A stretch of 64,000 nucleotides of DNA from Megasphaera hominis (GTDB lineage Bacteria; Bacillota; Negativicutes; Veillonellales; Megasphaeraceae): the NCBI RefSeq assembly GCF_014269395.1, contig NZ_JACOGK010000002.1:1-64000 (forward strand). Direction: 5' to 3'. The notes below the pieces were generated by a model. That model had not been told where the DNA came from. It saw nothing but the letters and a program-made list of their open reading frames with translations, and made no database searches. A program made the position numbers and the translations under genes. Below are positions 14,714 to 23,282 of the stretch, piece after piece (position 1 is the stretch's first letter; each line of letters opens with the position of its first letter).

Positions 14714-15958
14714 CTATTGTCCCGCATAGGAGCGGACAATAATGTCAATATTAAGCGGTCCGGCTGTATAAATATCTGTCGAGGCCACGGCCCGCAAAAT
14801 GATATCACCGTTGCCGCTGGCCTTGATCCGCTGGATCGTGTCAAACATTTCAGCCGCCGTAAGGGAGCCGATATTCCCTGTCAGCGGATCCGGCAGAACG
14901 CCGCGCTTGACAGCCTGCTGGTTGACTTCGTGGAGGAAACGGAATACCTGATATTCCGCGCTGCCGCTTACATCCTGGGCCTGCAAATGTTCTTCATATA
15001 CCAGTTCTTCCCGATGGTACACGAGCTTATTATCAAACAATTCGAAGTGAACCATGGCCGGTTCGCCCAAAATGATATTACCGGCTGCTACGATACGCAC
15101 GAGCTTGCTGCCCTGCGGTGCATCGTGCAGCGCTGTAATGGTCTGGTCTATTTCATCCTGGGAGATATAGAGGACCACAGCGTTCTGGTTTTGAATGCCC
15201 AGCTGATCACGGATACGTGCGTTCGTCTGGGAAAGGAGCTTGCCCAATTCGGTGCGCAAGACCTCTTCGTCCTGCCCATTTTGAATCACTACGCTCGAAA
15301 GGACCTCCCCGACGCGGAATAAGACCTGTCCTTCACGGATATCGGTCATTTTCTGGTTCAACAGCTTGATCCGTTCATCCAGCTTGCCTATCGTTTCCGT
15401 CATGCGGGCCTGTGTCTGTTCCAGCTCTTTATTTTCTGAATTGAGCTGATCATTACGGGCCATCATTTCGTCGCGGGCTACCTGGACTATGGTCAGCTGG
15501 CGGCTCATATCATCGCGGGCCGCCTGGGTCTGCTGCAGGTCCAGCTGGGTCATACGGATCCGCTCGTTGGCATCGGTAAGCTGTTGTTCCTGCTTTTGCA
15601 GCAACTCTTCATTTTTTGCCAAGAGAGCATTTTTTTCCTCCATTTCCAGGCCTAATTCTTTAGCCTGTTGTAAAAGTTTATCCTTCTGCTGTTCCAATTC
15701 AGCCTTTTGCAGCTGCAGCTGATGCATGCCAAACAAGGCAATGCGGACATTTTGTGAAAGAACGGACATAACACCTAAGGTAACGGCAGAAATGCTGACT
15801 CCGGTGATAATGGTAATCAGGATGGATGAATATTTCGGCCGCAGGCCAAATAATTTTATTTTTCTTTTCCCTACACGGGAGCCTATCTTATCGCCAAGAT
15901 AAGCAATGATTCCGCCCATCACGGCGAGAACCAATAACATGACCCAGCCGAATTCCAT
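14714..15958 (-). CDS. DUF3084 domain membrane-anchored coiled-coil protein
   Basis: A 414-residue protein with two predicted membrane helices near the N-terminus (about 4-22 and 46-68), a charged link (KIGSRVGKRKIKLFGLRPKYSS) and then a long coiled coil (about 80-205) rich in Gln, Glu and Lys. A globular C-terminal domain (about 205-414) completes the DUF3084 pattern. The family is known from cyanobacteria and Negativicutes, both diderm groups, and its function is not known. GGAGGTG precedes the ATG, and a TATAAT at 15983-15988 may be its -10. It starts a three-gene unit with the RNase-H-fold protein and YitT, directly after the lpt genes. Confidence 0.85.
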   Translation of the reverse strand: MEFGWVMLLVLAVMGGIIAYLGDKIGSRVGKRKIKLFGLRPKYSSILITIITGVSISAVTLGVMSVLSQNVRIALFGMHQLQLQKAELEQQKDKLLQQAKELGLEMEEKNALLAKNEELLQKQEQQLTDANERIRMTQLDLQQTQAARDDMSRQLTIVQVARDEMMARNDQLNSENKELEQTQARMTETIGKLDERIKLLNQKMTDIREGQVLFRVGEVLSSVVIQNGQDEEVLRTELGKLLSQTNARIRDQLGIQNQNAVVLYISQDEIDQTITALHDAPQGSKLVRIVAAGNIILGEPAMVHFELFDNKLVYHREELVYEEHLQAQDVSGSAEYQVFRFLHEVNQQAVKRGVLPDPLTGNIGSLTAAEMFDTIQRIKASGNGDIILRAVASTDIYTAGPLNIDIIVRSYAGQ

Positions 15959-16043
15959 AGTCGCACCTCCATTCTTTTTATCATTATATCATAGGATACT
16001 ATATAACAGGTGTAGAAAATAAAGCAAATTGAAAAATAAATAA

Positions 16044-16094
16044 AAAAGGAGAGTGACCAGTACGGCGGCCCTTGAGTCCAGTACTAATCACTCT
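16044..16094 (-). terminator. Terminator after the LPS transport operon
   Basis: On the minus strand AGAGTGATTAGTAC (16081-16094) pairs with GTACTGGTCACTCT (16050-16063), with two mismatches, followed by TTTTTTATTT. It closes the operon that ends with the LptF/G permease. Confidence 0.85.
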
Positions 16095-16099
16095 GAATA

Positions 16100-17188
16100 T
16101 CACTTTGATTTGCGATATACCAGTACAATCCCGGCAATGCCACACACAATATCCGGCAGGAACGCCGCCAAATAGGCCGGGATTTTACCGCCATTGCCCA
16201 AGGCATTCCCAAGCGTCATGATGGTGTAGTAAATGAAGATAACGACGACACTGATGCCGAAACCAATAGATGAACTGCCCCGCTGCTTTTGCATCCCCAA
16301 GGGGGCGCCGACAATGGCACAAACCAAGCTGGCCATCGGCATGGCGAAGCGGTTATACATTTCTACTTTCATCTTATTCGTATCGACAGCATTTTCATCG
16401 AGCAGCTTAATCTGGTCGCGCAGCTCACGAATCGTCATTTCATCCGGTTTCTTCTGCGATTCACTAATGCGGTTCGGCCGCTGGGAAATCGGTAACTCCT
16501 GGTTCTGGAAGGTCATTTGCCGCGTCACCTGGTCCCCGACAGACACGTCGTAAATGATGCCCTGGTGCATTACCCATTTGGTGCCATTCCAATCGGCATA
16601 ATCGGCCTTTTCCACACGCATGAGCTTATCGTTTTCAAACTCCTGTACCGTAATATCCCGCAGTTGTTTCACATTTGAATCATACTGACGGGCATACATG
16701 AGACTGTTAATATCGTGACCCTTGACATCCTTGAGAATGATGTGGTCCTGCGTCGTCGGTGCTACCTTATGCTTGATTTCCTGATCGATAATCGTGTTAT
16801 ACGCATTATTAGCCCGTGGTACGACGTATTCATTAAAAGCCGTCGTGCCCAAGGAAATGAGGAGGGCTGCCACGAAAATAGGCATGGCCAGGCGGATGAA
16901 ATTCTGGCCGCCCGTACGCATGACGATCATTTCACTGTTACCGGAAAGCTTGCCAAAGGCCATGAGAGAACCGAGCAGTACCGACATGGGGAAGGTTACG
17001 ACAATAATGGACGGCAACGCCAGAACGAGGACACGGAAGGCATCCCACATAGACGCGCCATACTGATTGATCAGGTTGGCTATCCGGTACAGCGTGCCCG
17101 TACCGATGAAGACTGCCGTAAAAGCACAGACGCCAAACAGAAACGGACCAATAAATTCTTTTAGTACATATTTATCTAGTATTCTCAT
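16100..17188 (-). CDS. lptF: LptF/LptG family LPS export permease
   Basis: A 362-residue inner-membrane permease. It has the N-terminal signature ILDKYVLKEFIGPF, membrane helices near 15-35, 55-80 and 100-120, a periplasmic beta-jellyroll region (about 130-265) and three C-terminal helices (about 280-360) with SIGFGISVVVIFIYY. Together with LptB it extracts LPS from the inner membrane. E. coli needs an LptF/LptG pair, but only one such gene is present here, so it may act as a homodimer or have its partner elsewhere. It follows lptB by 13 bp, and the terminator at 16044-16094 comes next. The F/G assignment cannot be resolved. Confidence 0.9.
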   Translation of the reverse strand: MRILDKYVLKEFIGPFLFGVCAFTAVFIGTGTLYRIANLINQYGASMWDAFRVLVLALPSIIVVTFPMSVLLGSLMAFGKLSGNSEMIVMRTGGQNFIRLAMPIFVAALLISLGTTAFNEYVVPRANNAYNTIIDQEIKHKVAPTTQDHIILKDVKGHDINSLMYARQYDSNVKQLRDITVQEFENDKLMRVEKADYADWNGTKWVMHQGIIYDVSVGDQVTRQMTFQNQELPISQRPNRISESQKKPDEMTIRELRDQIKLLDENAVDTNKMKVEMYNRFAMPMASLVCAIVGAPLGMQKQRGSSSIGFGISVVVIFIYYTIMTLGNALGNGGKIPAYLAAFLPDIVCGIAGIVLVYRKSK

Positions 17189-17201
17189 TCAATTCCCCTT
17201 G

Positions 17202-17921
17202 TTACATGGTAAACTCTTCACCTAAATAGAATTTCTTCGCCACTGGGTTGTTGGCAATGAATTCCGGAGAGCCTTCGAGAAGAATCTGCCCCTCATTCAA
17301 AATATATGCTTTATCGACAATGCTCAGTGTTTCCCGGACATTGTGGTCCGTAATGAGTACGCCAATCCCCCGGTCTTTCAAATGGCTGATGATTTCCTGA
17401 ATATCATTGACGGCCAACGGGTCAATGCCGGCGAAGGGTTCATCCAGCAGGATGAAGGCCGGATCCATGACGAGACAGCGGGCGATTTCTACACGCCGCC
17501 GTTCGCCACCGGACAACTGTATGCCCAGCCGGTCGCGCAGCTTGGTGATAGTAAATTCCTCCATCAGCGATTCTGCCTTTTCGTGCTGCTCTTTTTTAGA
17601 GAGCTTCGTCGTTTCCAGCATGGACAGCAGATTATCTTCTACAGTCATCTTGCGAAAAATAGACGCTTCCTGCGGCAAATAGCCCAGGCCATAAGCAGCC
17701 CGCTTATGAATTGGCAGATTCGTGATGTCGTGATCGTCAATGTAGATAGTACCTTCCGTCGGATGTTCGATACCCACAATCATATAGAAGGTCGTCGTTT
17801 TACCGGCACCATTGGGCCCGAGCAGACCGACAATACTCCCTTGGTCAACGTGGATACTGACCTTATTTACCACGTTGCGGTCTTTATACGTTTTGATGAG
17901 ATCGTTCGTCTGGATATACAT
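17202..17921 (-). CDS. lptB: LPS export ABC transporter ATPase LptB
   Basis: A 239-residue cytosolic ATPase that powers LPS extraction with the LptF/G permease. It has Walker [11 protein letters not shown] (about 34-43), the Q-loop in [12 protein letters not shown], the signature LSGGERRR, Walker [13 protein letters not shown] and the H-loop ITDHNV. The [13 protein letters not shown] form and the length fit LptB rather than a general importer ATPase. Its ATG overlaps the lptA stop codon by 1 bp (TAATG), which indicates translational coupling. Confidence 0.95.
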   Translation of the reverse strand: MYIQTNDLIKTYKDRNVVNKVSIHVDQGSIVGLLGPNGAGKTTTFYMIVGIEHPTEGTIYIDDHDITNLPIHKRAAYGLGYLPQEASIFRKMTVEDNLLSMLETTKLSKKEQHEKAESLMEEFTITKLRDRLGIQLSGGERRRVEIARCLVMDPAFILLDEPFAGIDPLAVNDIQEIISHLKDRGIGVLITDHNVRETLSIVDKAYILNEGQILLEGSPEFIANNPVAKKFYLGEEFTM

Positions 17922-18682
17922 TATTTCCCCTGTTCTTCGCTACCTGGTATAAATACGACAGTCGACCGGCCATTGGACTGGACGGAATTGTCGGCCAGGT
18001 GTACTTCTACATCGTTACCGGAGAGCTGATTGCCATTTTGCGTGGCATAGACGTTCCCGGTCATGTGGATAATGCCGTTCTGCTGGCCCGGCGTCTGCGT
18101 ATACACGGCTTTGTTACCATAGGCCGTTAAGCCGTCTGCCGGTGATTCGATGTGTACATTACCCGTACCGACGGCCCGGATTTCTTTGAACCAGCCATCA
18201 ATATGATCTGCCCACATCTGGGATCCCTGGGCTTCAAGGTAGCCGTGGCCTGTTACGATGCCATGATCCTTATCCAGGTAGTATTCTACTTTATCACCAT
18301 TGACTTTTTTGTCGCCATATACACCTTTGACATTGCCTGTAGCGACGAGATAATTCTGGTTTGTCGAATGCAGGGTTTCAGAGGTCATATGCATATCCGG
18401 CTGCTGAGCAGTTACGTTCCCTTGCATATCTGCTTCAGCCGTCTTCAGGTTATACGTAGCTACATCGCCGGTGAGCGTTGCCTGATCACGGACAATGACG
18501 ACATTGCCCGTAGCCTTTGCCACCTGTGTTTTGCCATTGTATTCCAATTTATCAGCCGTCACGGAAACGGAAGGATTGCTATTGCCAGCGTTGTTATCTG
18601 CTGCTAAGGAAGCGGCAGCAGGCAGAATCAGGGCGCCGGCCAGTGCAGCTGCTACTAATTTCGTGCGTAAATTCTGTTTCAT
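17921..18682 (-). CDS. lptA: LPS periplasmic bridge protein LptA (OstA-like)
   Basis: A 253-residue secreted protein of the OstA/LptA beta-jellyroll family. It starts with a signal peptide ([16 protein letters not shown]... with a probable cleavage after ASLAA). The rest is a run of short beta-strands with family words such as [35 protein letters not shown] and [16 protein letters not shown]. In E. coli LptA forms a filament that carries LPS across the periplasm to LptD. At 253 residues it is longer than the E. coli protein (185), with about two extra strand repeats. AAGGAGAG precedes the ATG, 4 bp after the end of lptC. Confidence 0.9.
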   Translation of the reverse strand: MKQNLRTKLVAAALAGALILPAAASLAADNNAGNSNPSVSVTADKLEYNGKTQVAKATGNVVIVRDQATLTGDVATYNLKTAEADMQGNVTAQQPDMHMTSETLHSTNQNYLVATGNVKGVYGDKKVNGDKVEYYLDKDHGIVTGHGYLEAQGSQMWADHIDGWFKEIRAVGTGNVHIESPADGLTAYGNKAVYTQTPGQQNGIIHMTGNVYATQNGNQLSGNDVEVHLADNSVQSNGRSTVVFIPGSEEQGK

Positions 18683-18685
18683 GCT

Positions 18686-19246
18686 CTACTCTCCTTTGGT
18701 TACCTTAGCGTGGCCTTGTACGGTTACATGTTCCAGCGCCGCATCCGTTACGAAAGAATCACCGCTCAATGTCGTCTGATCATGCCGATTCAGCAATACC
18801 TTGCCGCCATTAATAAGCCGTGTATCCATATTATAATACACACTACCCTCTGTCTGCAATGTATCGCCCTTGTCGGTTTCTGCCTGCAGCGGCTGTTTGA
18901 GTTCAATGATCTTCTTCTTACGGTCTACGACACCCTTATCGGACGTGATGGTCAGTAAGGTGCCGTCTTTTTCCCAGATTTCTGCTTTCGGTTTGATGAA
19001 ATACATGATTTCTGTTTTCGGATCGACGAGAATCTTATCGGCCGTCAGCCGCCACGACAGGCGGTCGCCATCTTTTTCTTCAATTTCCGAGCCATGGAAT
19101 TCTACGAGGTCACTGCTGGGCGGCATGTCCTTTACAGGACCGCCGGCCGTATGCATGAACCAATAGAGGAGAAACGCAAAAAGTGCCAGGACAACGACGA
19201 CGAGAATCGTAATTTTATGCTTTATCAACGTTTGTTTTAGATTCAC
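18686..19246 (-). CDS. lptC: LPS export protein LptC
   Basis: A 186-residue bitopic protein with one N-terminal membrane helix (about 11-31, ITILVVVVLALFAFLLYWF) and a periplasmic beta-jellyroll domain. The domain contains VEFHGSEIEEKDGDRLSWRLTADK and ITSDKGVVDRKKKIIELKQPLQ. In E. coli LptC links LptB2FG to LptA. The start is a GTG (19246) lying within the 3' end of lpxL (32-bp overlap); the GAGGGGG site is about 12 nt upstream, a rather long spacing. The order lptC-lptA-lptB-lptF matches the transport path. Confidence 0.88.
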   Translation of the reverse strand: MNLKQTLIKHKITILVVVVLALFAFLLYWFMHTAGGPVKDMPPSSDLVEFHGSEIEEKDGDRLSWRLTADKILVDPKTEIMYFIKPKAEIWEKDGTLLTITSDKGVVDRKKKIIELKQPLQAETDKGDTLQTEGSVYYNMDTRLINGGKVLLNRHDQTTLSGDSFVTDAALEHVTVQGHAKVTKGE

Positions 19247-20156
19247 AATCTGTTGCCGCCCCCTCTTTTTGCAGTGCTATAATTTCTTCCGGTTCTGTAC
19301 TCCAACGGTGCTGGAACCAGAGCCATTCTGTAGGATGCTCTTTAATGAAGTTTTCCGTAATGACTGCCATCTTGCGGGTCATGCGGGCAATGTCTTCATC
19401 TTTGTTGCCTGTATCTTCAAAATGCATGATCTCGCCAATTGCCAAATGGGTACGATGCTGGTCATCGTGAATAGTAAAGACCGGTACAATCGGCGAATGA
19501 AACTTCTGGGCAAACATAGCTGGCCCTTTTGGCGTAGAACTCATTTTCCCCAAAAACGGCTGGGGTACACCGTGAAAGCCGCCATCCTGATCGGCTAGGA
19601 AACCGAGCAGCTTTTTCCGGCGCAGCGCCCGGGCTGCAATGATCATTTCATTTCCGCCCCGGGCAAAGACTTCGAGGCCCATGCCCTCGCGGTTTTCGTT
19701 TAACAGGCGGGTTACGGAACTATTGGCCTGATTTTTTACGATCGTCGAGGCGGGATAGCCATACAGCGCCAGTGCGCCCAGCCATTCCCAGTTGCCAATG
19801 TGTCCGGTCAGGATGATGACGCCTTTATCTTCTTTCAGCGCCTCATCCAGCCGTTCCGGATGATCCAAGGTCACATACTCAGCAATATTTCCGGCGTTCA
19901 GATTTGGCGTATACAAAATTTCCAGCGCCGACTGGCCCAGATTGCGAAACAGTTCATCTACAATTTGGCGTGCTTCTGTTTCACTGCATTCCAGGCCGCG
20001 TACAGCCTGAAAGACAGCGCGGTTATACTGTTTTTTCATAATCCGGCTAACTAAGGGTCCCAGTTTCCGTCCCCAACGGACTACCGTCGGGTACGAAAGT
20101 TTCTGAACCAGCTTGCCTATTGCCCGGATGGTATAGTACTGCCATTCCGTAAACAC
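19215..20156 (-). CDS. lpxL: LpxL/HtrB-family lipid A acyltransferase
   Basis: A 313-residue inner-membrane-associated acyltransferase that adds a secondary acyl chain to Kdo-lipid A from acyl-ACP. It has the HxxxxE motif in TGHIGNWEW, the second block ADQDGGFHGVPQPFLG, and WLWFQHRWSTEP near the C-terminus. Only one such gene is in the cluster, while E. coli has two or three, so either one secondary chain is added or the enzyme acts twice. The start is GTG with AAAGGGG upstream at loose spacing. It overlaps lptC and follows kdsC by about 20 bp. Confidence 0.9.
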   Translation of the reverse strand: MFTEWQYYTIRAIGKLVQKLSYPTVVRWGRKLGPLVSRIMKKQYNRAVFQAVRGLECSETEARQIVDELFRNLGQSALEILYTPNLNAGNIAEYVTLDHPERLDEALKEDKGVIILTGHIGNWEWLGALALYGYPASTIVKNQANSSVTRLLNENREGMGLEVFARGGNEMIIAARALRRKKLLGFLADQDGGFHGVPQPFLGKMSSTPKGPAMFAQKFHSPIVPVFTIHDDQHRTHLAIGEIMHFEDTGNKDEDIARMTRKMAVITENFIKEHPTEWLWFQHRWSTEPEEIIALQKEGAATDCESKTNVDKA

Positions 20157-20176
20157 TATGCAGACGCCCCTTTCTC

Positions 20177-20710
20177 TTACTGTTTATATTCAGCCTGGCC
20201 AGACTGAAAGTGCTGTAAGATGGTCTCCCAAACGTTTTGATTTTTTAAAATATATTCGACCAGTTCACGCAGTGCACCATGACCGCCTCTAAACGCCGAT
20301 ACAAACGCGGCTTCCTGCCGTACCTCTTCACAGGCATCGAGTGGTGCTGCACTAAATCCGACAGACTGAATGAGGGGCAAATCATTCAAATCATCCCCCA
20401 TATAACAAACGTCCGACAAGGAAATACCCAGGTCCGCACAAATCTGCTGTAATGCGGTAAGCTTATTTTGTACCTCCTGGACGACATAATCTATGTGTAA
20501 ATCCTTAGCCCGCTGTTCCACCATAGGAGAACGGCGGCCTGTAATAACAGCCGTTTTGAGCCCAGCCATGCGGGCCAGGGTAATCCCCATACCATCGCGG
20601 GCAGAAAAGCCCTTTAATGCATCACCGGAAGGACCATAATAAATAACGCCATCGGTCAAAACGCCATCGACATCAAGAGCCAGCAGTTTGATCGTCTTTA
20701 CATGTCTCAT
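20177..20710 (-). CDS. kdsC: 3-deoxy-D-manno-octulosonate 8-phosphate phosphatase
   Basis: A 177-residue HAD-superfamily phosphatase (C0 type, no cap) that removes phosphate from Kdo-8-P, the third step of Kdo synthesis. Catalytic aspartates are in LALDVDGVLTDG (about 11-22), the lysine is in the middle, and the Mg site is YMGDDLNDLP. The ATG shares one base with the stop of kdsD (TGATG), giving tight coupling. It lies between kdsD and lpxL in the lipid A/Kdo operon. Confidence 0.95.
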   Translation of the reverse strand: MRHVKTIKLLALDVDGVLTDGVIYYGPSGDALKGFSARDGMGITLARMAGLKTAVITGRRSPMVEQRAKDLHIDYVVQEVQNKLTALQQICADLGISLSDVCYMGDDLNDLPLIQSVGFSAAPLDACEEVRQEAAFVSAFRGGHGALRELVEYILKNQNVWETILQHFQSGQAEYKQ

Positions 20711-21681
20711 CAGACCACTCCCTGACGCAGCAAATCAGTCAAGTGAATCATACCGACAGCCTTATTATCCTGGTCGACAACGGGCAGTACCGTAATCGGG
20801 CGGGGCTGATTCTTTTCCATAATGTGCATAGCTTCTGCCGCCAGCTTATCGCTCGTAATGAGACGCGGGCTCTTGGTCATCATTGCATCGACAGGCCACT
20901 GCAGGAAGTTAGAGCCGGTTTCAAGGCCACGGCGTACATCGCCATCTGTCACCAAACCAACCAAGACCCCTTCACTATCGACGACGGAAACAGCACCCAG
21001 CCCTTTTTCAGTCATCATGAAGAGGGCATCCTGTACCGTGCTGTCAGCGCTGATAACCGGATTATCGTTGCCCTTATGCATGACGTCGGCAACAGTGAGG
21101 AGCAGTTTGCGGCCCAGAGCGCCACCGGGATGGAAAATGGCAAACTGGTCTTTGGTGAAATGATGGCACGAAAGCAAGACGACGGCTAAGGCATCGCCTA
21201 AGGCCAGGGAAACGGTCGTACTCGTCGTCGGTGCCAGGCCCAGCGGGCAGGCTTCTTTTTCTACTAATACGTCGAGAACGACGTCCGAGTTTTTCGCCAG
21301 TGTCGAATTATGTTCACCGACGATAGCAATGACCTTAGCACCAATACGTTTCAGGCTGGGCAGAATATTCAATACTTCTGTCGTTTCACCACTCTTAGAA
21401 AAGGCCAGAACAACATCGTCGCCCGTTACCATGCCGAGATCGCCGTGAATGGCTTCAGCCGGGTGGAGGAAAATAGACGGTGTCCCTGTACTTGACAAGG
21501 TTGCCGAAACCTTCCGGGCAATATGCCCCGATTTGCCCATGCCCGTAACGATGACACGGCCCTTAGAGTCCAAAATCATATTGACTGCATTGACGAAGCT
21601 CTGGTCCAAGCTGGGAATCAGATTTTCAATGCCTTTTGCTTCCTGTAATAATACGTCTCTTGCTTCTGCTAAAATATCCAT
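20710..21681 (-). CDS. kdsD: Arabinose-5-phosphate isomerase
   Basis: A 323-residue enzyme that converts ribulose-5-P to arabinose-5-P, the first step of the Kdo branch. It has an N-terminal SIS sugar-isomerase domain (about 35-175; VTGMGKSGHIARKVSATL and SGETTEVL) and two C-terminal CBS domains (about 200-323). Two ATGs are possible (21687 and 21681); the second has better spacing from GAGGTG. The length and domains match KdsD/GutQ. It is coupled to kdsC and follows kdsA by about 18 bp. Confidence 0.95.
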   Translation of the reverse strand: MDILAEARDVLLQEAKGIENLIPSLDQSFVNAVNMILDSKGRVIVTGMGKSGHIARKVSATLSSTGTPSIFLHPAEAIHGDLGMVTGDDVVLAFSKSGETTEVLNILPSLKRIGAKVIAIVGEHNSTLAKNSDVVLDVLVEKEACPLGLAPTTSTTVSLALGDALAVVLLSCHHFTKDQFAIFHPGGALGRKLLLTVADVMHKGNDNPVISADSTVQDALFMMTEKGLGAVSVVDSEGVLVGLVTDGDVRRGLETGSNFLQWPVDAMMTKSPRLITSDKLAAEAMHIMEKNQPRPITVLPVVDQDNKAVGMIHLTDLLRQGVV

Positions 21682-21699
21682 TTCCATTCACCTCTGCAA

Positions 21700-22539
21700 T
21701 TATTTCGTTGCCGTTGAAACACTCTGATCGGTAATCGCCTTAATAGCTGCCATATCCCGCAGCACCGCTTCTACCTGGGAAAGGTAGAGCATGTTGGGAC
21801 CATCGCACAGGGCTTCTTCCGGGTTATCATGTACTTCCATGAATACGCCATCAATACCGGAACCGGCTGCGGCTCTGGCCAGATTACCAATAAACTGGCG
21901 CTGGCCGGAGGAACTCGTACCGGCACCGCTGGGCAGCTGTACGCTGTGGGTCGCATCAAAGACGACAGGATAGCCAAAGCTGCGCATAATGGGAAATGCC
22001 CGCATATCGACAACCAGATTATGGTAGCCCAGGGAAACGCCCCGTTCCGTCAGAATGATATTTTCATTGCCTGCGTGGGAAATTTTTTCTGCTACATTTT
22101 TCATATCCTCCGGCGCCATGAATTGCCCTTTTTTTACATTAATGCATTTGCCCGTTTTAGCAGCTTCCTGCAGCAGGTCTGTCTGCCGGCACAAAAAGGC
22201 CGGTATCTGCAGGACATCCAGTACCTCCGCTGCCGGAGCTACCTGGGATACATCATGGATATCACTGACAACAGGAACCTGCAATTCTTTTTTCACATCG
22301 CGAAGAATTTCCAGGCCCCGCTTAAGTCCCGGGCCACGGAAAGATTTCCAGCTGGACCGGTTCGCCTTATCAAAGGACGCCTTAAAAATATAGGGAAGGC
22401 CCAAACGGCCACAAATCGCTTTCATTTCCTGGCCGATTTTTAAAATACGGTCCGGATCTTCAATAACGCACGGGCCTGCCATGACGAACAACTTGCCATC
22501 GCCGCCTACGTGCAAACTGCCTGCTTGTACTTGTTTCAT
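21700..22539 (-). CDS. kdsA: 3-deoxy-8-phosphooctulonate synthase
   Basis: A 279-residue TIM-barrel enzyme that condenses arabinose-5-P with phosphoenolpyruvate to Kdo-8-P. It contains AGPCVIEDPD (21-30), FKASFDKANRSS, the substrate loop FRGPGLKRGL and DATHSVQLPSG. A cysteine at GPCVIED is the expected metal ligand of the metal-dependent type, although full typing needs structural comparison. The ATG overlaps the kdsB stop (ATGA). It forms with kdsB, kdsD and kdsC a complete Kdo pathway. Confidence 0.96.
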   Translation of the reverse strand: MKQVQAGSLHVGGDGKLFVMAGPCVIEDPDRILKIGQEMKAICGRLGLPYIFKASFDKANRSSWKSFRGPGLKRGLEILRDVKKELQVPVVSDIHDVSQVAPAAEVLDVLQIPAFLCRQTDLLQEAAKTGKCINVKKGQFMAPEDMKNVAEKISHAGNENIILTERGVSLGYHNLVVDMRAFPIMRSFGYPVVFDATHSVQLPSGAGTSSSGQRQFIGNLARAAAGSGIDGVFMEVHDNPEEALCDGPNMLYLSQVEAVLRDMAAIKAITDQSVSTATK

Positions 22540-23276
22540 GCCTGTTGCTCCTTTGCAAAATACGATCGTATATGTTCCAGATCTTCCGGCGTATCAATGC
22601 CGATAAACTGTTGCTCTGTCGTAATAACTTTAATCTTATAGCCATTTTCCAAAACGCGCAACTGTTCCAGCGATTCCACTTCTTCTGCCGGTGTTTGTGC
22701 CATCTGGGCATATTGAAGCAGGAAATCACGGCGATACGCATAAATGCCGATATGCTTGTATGGCCGGATTTGATCGTGGAAGGGATGCCGCGGGTATGGA
22801 ATGAGGGAACGGGAGAAATACATGGCTTCCTGTCTCTTATTCATGACTACCTTGACGGCACTGGCATCGTCATATTCTTCTTCCTGAAGGGGTGTAGCCA
22901 CGGTTGCCATGGTCAGCTGCGGATCTTCTTCAAAGACCTGGCAGAGCGCATTAATGACTTCCGGCGTAATGAGAGGTTCGTCACCCTGCACATTGACAAT
23001 GACATCGGCTTCAGGATAATGGCCTACGGCTTCAGCCAAACGGTCCGTCCCATTCGTATGGTCTTCCCGCGTCATGACTGCGTGACCGCCAAAGGAGACG
23101 ACGACATCATATACTTTAGGATTATCGACAGCTACGACGACAGCTGACAGTTTATCTGCCTTGGTAGCTTGTTCATATACACGCTGGATCAGTGGCTTGC
23201 TGGCAATATCAGCCAGCGGTTTGCCCGGCAGCCGCGTGGAGGCATATCGTGCCGGGATAATACATACGAAATTCAT
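22536..23276 (-). CDS. kdsB: CMP-Kdo synthetase
   Basis: A 246-residue cytidylyltransferase that activates Kdo as CMP-Kdo for WaaA. It opens with the family motif IIPARYASTRLPGKPL (6-21) and has VVVAVDNPKVYD, EDHTNGTDRLAEA and the VNVQGDEPLITPE catalytic region. AGGAGG lies upstream of the ATG and the stop overlaps kdsA. It lies directly downstream of lpxK. Confidence 0.97.
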   Translation of the reverse strand: MNFVCIIPARYASTRLPGKPLADIASKPLIQRVYEQATKADKLSAVVVAVDNPKVYDVVVSFGGHAVMTREDHTNGTDRLAEAVGHYPEADVIVNVQGDEPLITPEVINALCQVFEEDPQLTMATVATPLQEEEYDDASAVKVVMNKRQEAMYFSRSLIPYPRHPFHDQIRPYKHIGIYAYRRDFLLQYAQMAQTPAEEVESLEQLRVLENGYKIKVITTEQQFIGIDTPEDLEHIRSYFAKEQQA

Positions 23277-23282
23277 AAGTTC

